The notes under the pieces were generated by a model. That model made no database searches and had not been told where the DNA came from. It worked only from the letters and a program-made list of their open reading frames with translations. A DNA stretch of 64,000 nucleotides from Owenia fusiformis. Taxonomy: Eukaryota > Annelida > Polychaeta > Sabellida > Oweniidae. Shown here one piece after another: positions 57,904 through 64,000 of this stretch. The stretch spans positions 15,742,020 to 15,806,019 of the forward strand of contig CAIIXF020000012.1 of NCBI GenBank assembly GCA_903813345.2, written 5' to 3'. The stretch's first letter is position 1. Each line of letters opens with the position of its first letter. A program made the position numbers and the translations under genes.

Positions 57904-60205
57904 TCATTTTATATCAAGATTGGCATAATACGATATTATGTCTTTTGCGTACAGGAAGTTAGTTGCATGACCATTACAGATGCTAGAGTAAGGCTGTAAT
58001 GCATAGACATCGTAACCATGGGTTCCACCCGTAGCTTCGTACTGAAAGTCATAGTCGCCACTTTCAAATCTATTACATTCCCGTAGCTCGCAGAGAACAA
58101 CGGTTGCATTACTAAAATAGTTAATGACATTGTAGCCTTTCTCACACGCATGTAGCATGCATTGGCGTAAATCTCGAGCAGTCGAGACTTTCTTGGAACC
58201 ACTCGGGTCACAAGTGGACTTTTGACAGGATGCCCCCATACGCCTGAGCGTAAACATATTCGATTGGCAATTTGGGGTACCAGGATGAGGAACAATCCAC
58301 CATTTCACAAATACCCCATCGCCATAACATTTGTTGTCATAGAATTTCCAATGTGTGCCTTCGTGGTTTGAATTACATTTATACGCAAGATAATTATTAT
58401 CCCCGTTTATGTGTATAAATGTATTTGATCCCGATTCGCAAAAGTCATTTGGTATTTCATGGTTTGGCGATTCTAACAACTGTGCATTGAAATAACCAGG
58501 ATTTCCACATCGACCGGGAAGAAGCACCGGGAATTCGACTGGTTGAGTCTTTAGTAAATTTCTACAAGATTTGATCGTATGAGAAAGACCATATACCTCA
58601 GAAAGTCCATTTTCATTTTGCCGTAGATTGAATATATAATCGTTCGCGGTGACATTCCATCCACAGTGCTGTGTTTCACAAATCATTTCTTCATTTGCTC
58701 CATGATTGACGATTAAGTTGAAAGTGTTTGCCTTGCCCAAACATGCCTTTTCCATACATTCTGATAAGCTCTTAACAATCGTAATTGAAATTTGAAAACA
58801 CGTGGCCCGAACATTCGCCACTGCTCTGTTCATGAAATGTGAATTGTGACACGACTTTGCATAACTATGTGGCCGTGCATATGTCCTCCCCGAAGCAGTC
58901 CCGGTATACGTCCACTCGTATGCCCAGTCTAATCCATTCGAATCTGATTCACATGTATACGCTGCACACTCCACTTTTGGAACGTAGTATACAACATTGG
59001 CCTTTACCTTACACGCAAGATTGAAGCATTGCTCTGGGGTGTGCAACATATGCTCTGTTAGTATACCAAGAACTAACTGTTGGCAGTTTGGGCGAACATG
59101 ACCGTCTCCTTCATCAATTTGGTCATTACGTCGTACCAATAAGTAGTCGCCAGAAGGACATGCGTTATCGGGAACTACAAAACATACACCACGGTTTATT
59201 AGTTTTTCTAAACCCTTGTGTTCAACGGATCATTAATTTGAAGCACATAATTTATACCAAGAATTGAATATCTAAGCTATGTAAGATTTTATGTGAGCAA
59301 TTTTAATGGAGCATCACTCCTGAATGTCCTGGGAAAAACATTAGAGACAATATATTGTTGAGATTCTGCATTATTATAGATAGTGCAATAAGCAAATACG
59401 TAATATCAATCTTACTTGTTAAAGACTTCCCTTTAGTAATATTTTGACCAATGTTAATTGTCTCTCTTAAGCATTGTTTAACTTCACCATTCTCTGGCAT
59501 GACAATTTCAAGTGTCTTGGTTGTAGTAATGTTGGCTGCGTTTAAGCATTTACCAAGGGCCTGTACACGCACATCGGGTGATTTTGATTCCAGATCACAT
59601 TGTGTGCAATTGTCAGTTGATGAACCTGGATAAAATCAAAAGCCTTTGATTGCAAATAACTAGACACTAAAATATATACAGTTATGGATGGATCGCACCT
59701 TCATTTCGGAAAATTAATCAGCCATGAATACGAATCATATATCAAAATGTGTGAACTGTATATGCATTTGTAAGGAATATTGAAGAAACTCGTTTTAATC
59801 TGCCATTTTCTTTTAAGAATGAATACATGGTAATATCCATGCGATATGAAACACTTCGAAATTACCTTTTATAAGCAGTGTAATCCAAACGATGAAAACA
59901 ATGTTAACTGCTACCGATAGCACTACAACGCCTATTGCGCATTTCAGTGAGACATATTTTACTATTTTGGCCTTTTTCTTGATGGTTATCGCATTTTCAG
60001 TATTTGCGTCGGATTCACGATCACCATTCATGTTGGCGATTTCATTAGTATTATTCATGGTATGAACTTCATTGACAGTCGAATATCTAAGATATTCTGG
60101 TTTCAGATATCCTGCAGCATCATGGGCTTCGTCAGGTACTTCCCTTCCACTGGGTATGGGTCCGTACCCATTTCCAGAATTATGGACGCGTCCACTCATG
60201 ATCAA
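57904..60205 (-). CDS. Long Cys-rich type II membrane receptor 3 (606 aa, three exons)
   Basis: Exons 60205-59866 (donor GTAATT), 59625-59416 (donor GTAAGA) and 59174-57904 join in phase 1 at both junctions and the length is divisible by three. The start could be the first or third codon (MIM). The cytoplasmic tail (~88 residues) contains DEAHDAAGYLKP at 25-36 and LRYSTV at 39-44, matching the tail of receptor 1 (GYLLP, VRYATI), and the second fits the ITIM pattern. The membrane segment is at about 89-112. Exon 2 has NIT sequons and paired cysteines. Exon 3 opens ACPSGDYLLVRRND and contains the same Cys-rich PAN/apple-like modules as receptor 2, to which its ectodomain is closer. So tail and ectodomain point to different nearest relatives. 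Function inferred as a surface receptor with possible tyrosine-phosphorylation signalling. Confidence 0.8.
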
Positions 60206-61197
60206 ACTATAATCGTATTCAGTTAAGTCTTTTCAAGATCCCAGTATCAATCTTCTTGCAGAACAGTGACTTACTCAATACGTTGTTTATATATAACCTG
60301 AACATTGTCAATCAAGACGTATTTAATATAACTTGCAACTAACCTTACGTACTGTAAATCTAAGATCAAGTTACGTCGCCGTTTTTGTTATTGAATCACT
60401 AAAATCATCTTTTTCTGAAAATAATGTTTAGCCTTTCTTCGTGAAATAATCCCTGTATATCAGAATATGAAATAAAAAACATCAATTTTACATTCTTTGG
60501 CAAAACTCAGCAATTGTGAAGACATCTTTCCAACCTAGTGAACTTTTCGAATGCCAAACACATAGATTTACAGTAGCTGGTAGTTAAAAACCTCTTTCTT
60601 TTTAATATCTAACCTTCATGCTCCAACTTGACCTGTTTGATCCTTTTGATAATGCAGTGTTCTCCAACCTGCCAAAATGTATAGGTTTCGTTTTGGATGA
60701 TACCTATTGCGTAGAATATAAAGAATGAATTGTAAATCGTTTTCATGTAGGGCTTAAGTGAAATGTTACTTAACATCATCTAAGTCCCCATTATGGGTAG
60801 CACTGTGAGTCATCCGTTGGAACAGTTCTTCTGGATTGTGAAGCATTGTACAAGTCAACAGCAATATGAAAGCGGACTAGGTCTTCTTTCACAGCATCCT
60901 TCAACTGTTTATTTAATTTACCTTCTTCTTTTTCTAGTACCGTTGTATAGTATCTGTGTAGGGTTTGATGGGGATCATGGCATTGTCCATGGCCAATGCC
61001 AGTTGTCCTTATGTTTGTTCTGACAGTTGATTTCTGTTCGCGAGTGGAGAAATATGTTCGGGACCGAGGAAATGGTGGTGCGCGACTAAAGAATTCTCGT
61101 TTGCGACATGAGAATCGTGGTTCGAGCGCAAGGAACGTAGTTCGCGAGCTCAGAACTGATGTTCGCGTTGTTGGAAGTCTAGGAGGCCTGGTTTTGC
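60206..61197. other. 5' flank of long receptor 3, no gene recognised
   Basis: No GAAANNGAAA motif pair like those near the TIR genes was found. Short frames lack support. Confidence 0.4.
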
Positions 61198-64000
61198 AAT
61201 AGAGACCTTAAGATTGCACCAAATAGTAACCTGTACCTGTACCTGTACGTGAAACATGATGCGCGCGCAACAAATCATGTAACTTTATGCTCGATTCGAC
61301 ACGTCTGACTTGTTTTACAATTCCGTTGACGTGTAAATTCAATAGCGCCGGGCGTTTTTGTCGTCTTGTTGTGAACCTGTACGCGAAAGATTGTGATTGA
61401 GATCAGTATTACATAACTATGTACTATTTATTTCACGGTCTCATTCATTTTACACGTGCGGCAAGACGTGAATTTGGCACTTAACAGGTTGGTTGGAACG
61501 TGAGTTTTGAACCATTGATAAATGACTAAAAAAACAATGTGCTGTTTATTTATGTTACTAATTTAAAAGTAACATATCTGTCGAATAGCTGTGTATGTGC
61601 TATGGTTCAATAAATAACGAATGGGTAAAGTTGCAGTTAATTTCAAGTATGAAATAATGGCAATTCATATTGCCATTATTGTATCACTTAAGTGAAAGCC
61701 ATACTGTACCGGCAGACTAGACTATTTCGCTTTCTCCTTTACATGCCAGAGTGTTTTGTTCTGTTGATCAGTTGTTTGATGTAAAGTATGCGAAAATTTT
61801 AAAAAATTGAAACAATCAAATATCACTTTTAAACCATGGAATATCACTTTTAATATAAAAAGTGATATTCAATGCTTTCAAGATTTCTAATATGAAAAAA
61901 TGAGATTCGATGGTTTCAAAAGTGATATTCGATGGTTGTTTTTGCTAAAATATGATATCTTGATCCACATATCAAATATATCTTCAGGTGATATTCGATC
62001 TATATCCTTGCAACCATGGGATAAGTGCGGGTTATGGGAGGTTCTGTATTTGGGATATATCCTATCTTGCTAAGGGGAATATAGATATCTTACGGAGGGC
62101 CCGGACGGTCCGAGGTAAGATACCATATTTCTCGAGGGATATACCCCATATTCAAAACCGAGCATCGCATAACTGATTTATCTCATGACAAGTAAGATTT
62201 CACGAGTGCGGTTTTTAGGACACCAATAGTGCAGATTTGTTTTTTAAAGTGTTCTCATGCTCATTATTTTCGAAAAAACCATCAACATTTTGGTCAAAAG
62301 AAATGCTACCGTCTGCTGCATCCATTTTGACAGTTTTGCTTTTGCAAGATATAACATAAAAATTGACTGTTTCTATGCTGGACAAAAACGTTTTCCCCGG
62401 AATATTGGAGCGAGAGATATACAGCGGGAGATATATATGTATGTACGGACAATCCTATGGTTTTGAAAAAATATAATTTATATCCACTCATGGATATCAA
62501 TATCTTTTCTCATTCACTGCGCTCACTTGTGAAGCTATCATATATCAACTCATGGACATTAATGGGTAATGATTTCCCTGGGATAAACGGACAATCCAAT
62601 GGTTTTAAAAAATATCATTTATATCCATTCATTGATATCAATATCGTCACTCATCAATTGCGCTCACTCGTGAAGATATCATATATCCACTCATGGTATA
62701 AATGATATTTTTACAAAACCATGAGATATTCCTATATTATCCCGTGGTTTCAAGGATACAGATCGAATATCACGTGGAGATATATATTTGATATGTGGAT
62801 TTAGATATCATTTTAGCAAAAAATGTCCCAAACCATCGAATATCACTTTTTAATCAAAATTCTTTTTTTGTTCAAATTTTTTTGTCGCATTTTTGATTTC
62901 TTTTAAATTATTGTTTGAATTCTTTTAAAAAAAATTCAAATAAAACAAAAAAAAGTTCAAATAAAACAAAAAAATTCAAATTTTTCAAATTTGTTTGAGC
63001 CCAAAACTTAGAAATAGAAAGATAATACTTCATGAACGAAAAAAAGTAGGCTGACCTACTGTAGACAGACAGGCGGGGGGGGTGGGCGGGCGGACGGACG
63101 GACGGACAGGCTGGCAGACCGATAGGCTGACAGACAGAACGACAGGCTAAACAGGCTGAACGACATGTTGGCAGGCAGACAGACCACCGTGCTTTATAGT
63201 AAGAACCACTACATAAAACAAACAAGCAATCAAGCGGATTAACACACAAACAAATCTCCTCAAATTATCAAGAGATAAATATCTACATAGTGTAACATAG
63301 TCATTTGAATCATATTATTTTATAATGATCAATCCTCATTCATCTAACAGTTGTACACATTAACAGGTCCCTTCATCTCTTTACATCAGTATTATAATCC
63401 CGTTGTTTTCTTGTCCTTTGTATATGTTTTACTATTCAGTTTCACAATCTATTGTTTCAACCAGTTTTGTTACTTTTCCTTGCTGTGTTTCTTTTTATAA
63501 TGTTTTGTGTCCTATATATGGCAATCGCATTCACTCAGTTGAGTTTGGGTGTTGGCCCAGTAGCAGAAGTAGTTGCCTTGTAGTTTTATGAACTGTACAT
63601 GGACACAGAGTCTTTCAAAATAGATTATTTTAGATATTTTAAATACATTTTTCTGTGACTTTTATCTGCCACCCACGGGCCTTCCATCGCCCATTTACAA
63701 TAGCAACAATTAGAAATAAAAAATCTTTACCTCGCCCAAACACCCATTGGTATATCTGTATGCCTAAAGCAAATTACACTTCCCCATACAGAATCACTAT
63801 GGATATGTGTGTAGGCCGATTTAAAATATCATACTTTCATCACCAGATACCCACTAATTCCTTGTTTCGTACACGTACACGTCGACGAGTGACTAAGGAC
63901 TTGTTTTAGGCGCACAAAAGGAACATTTAAAAAACCTGTACGTGTACGTGTAATTACAGGTACACGTACAGGTCGTCCGTATATCTTAAGGTCTCTATTA
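61198..64000. mobile_element. ~2.8-kb element with inverted ends, reaching the window edge
   Basis: AATAGAGACCTTAAGAT at 61198 is answered by the inverted ATCTTAAGGTCTCTATT at 63983-63999. Just inside each end are CCTGTACCTGTACGTG-type runs (61231-61252) and their inverse (63935-63975). The interior holds palindromic AAGTGATATTCGATGG repeats, a GGACGGACGG microsatellite (63075-63110) and no recognised transposase. The right boundary could extend beyond the window. Confidence 0.65.
61830..62850. repeat. Palindromic block of AATATCACTTTT-type repeats
   Basis: ACCATGGAATATCACTTTT near 61836 and ACCATCGAATATCACTTTTT near 62832 bound a region with many inverted words: TTTTGCTAAAATATGATATC against GATATCATTTTAGCAAAA, and ATCCACATATCAAATATAT against its inverse near 62782. 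Inside, a ~125-bp direct repeat (around CATATATCAACTCATGGACA and CATATATCCACTCATGG) occurs twice near 62455-62700. It is probably an older foldback nested in the 61198-64000 element. Confidence 0.65.

Noticed and set aside
63655-63909. 84-codon plus-strand frame near the window end
   Set aside because: It lies within a probable transposon, matches no known family and has no splice support.
1-64000. tRNA or rRNA genes
   Set aside because: No cloverleaf with conserved A/B boxes and no rRNA core sequence was recognised by eye on either strand; a dedicated RNA search was not possible.

Overview
The window is AT-rich nuclear DNA of an animal, most probably an invertebrate. Coding exons are scattered between GT-AG introns, no operons are visible, and much of the sequence is inverted-repeat DNA transposons, mariner-like remnants and one decayed non-LTR retroelement. 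The gene content (a cGAS-like/Mab-21 protein, stand-alone TIR proteins, expanded Cys-rich membrane receptors) fits a marine invertebrate such as a mollusc or another lophotrochozoan. The phylum cannot be fixed from the sequence alone.

There are four gene families. (1) Short type II membrane proteins on the minus strand with two exons joined in phase 1: 939-1992, 16321-17177, 37981-38807 (broken) and 46738-49337. They share a C-terminal signature with Cys, Pro-His, Leu and Cys. (2) Long type II membrane proteins on the minus strand with three exons, both junctions in phase 1: 6440-9938 (573 aa), 41800-44144 (565 aa) and 57904-60205 (606 aa). Each has a cytoplasmic tail, one membrane segment and a Cys-rich, PAN/apple-like ectodomain. 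(3) TIR-domain proteins on the plus strand of about 140 aa: 17763-18851, 22802-25354 and 39374-40349, plus decayed copies at 25934-26115 and 56809-57097. (4) One cGAS-like receptor (Mab-21 nucleotidyltransferase) on the plus strand at 34880-36299, with candidate catalytic acidic residues present.

The most striking pattern is a repeated cassette: short membrane gene (minus), then a ~0.5 kb head-to-head intergenic promoter, then TIR gene (plus). The promoter carries an inverted pair of GAAANNGAAA motifs, like interferon-response/IRF sites, about 300 bp apart. In two cassettes a long receptor gene follows in convergent orientation. The cassette is seen around 16-19 kb, 38-40 kb and 46-57 kb, the last split by two transposons and with its TIR gene decayed. 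The copy at 22-25 kb keeps promoter and TIR gene but has no recognisable partner. The locus reads as a tandemly duplicated innate-immune gene cluster. That role is inferred from domain types and promoter motifs.

Layout: 1-6 kb short gene A, AT-rich repeats and hairpin-rich repeats; 6.4-10 kb long receptor 1, with a transposon in its intron; 10-15 kb nested foldback elements and a transposase remnant; 16-19 kb cassette 1; 19.3-21.2 kb tandem repeat and foldbacks; 21.9-26 kb palindrome array, TIR-2 and a TIR fragment; 27-28.6 kb dead retroelement; 30-33 kb nested transposons; 34.9-36.3 kb cGAS-like gene; 38-44 kb cassette 2 and long receptor 2; 46.7-60.2 kb cassette 3, invaded by transposons, and long receptor 3; 61.2-64 kb an element with inverted ends that runs to the window edge.
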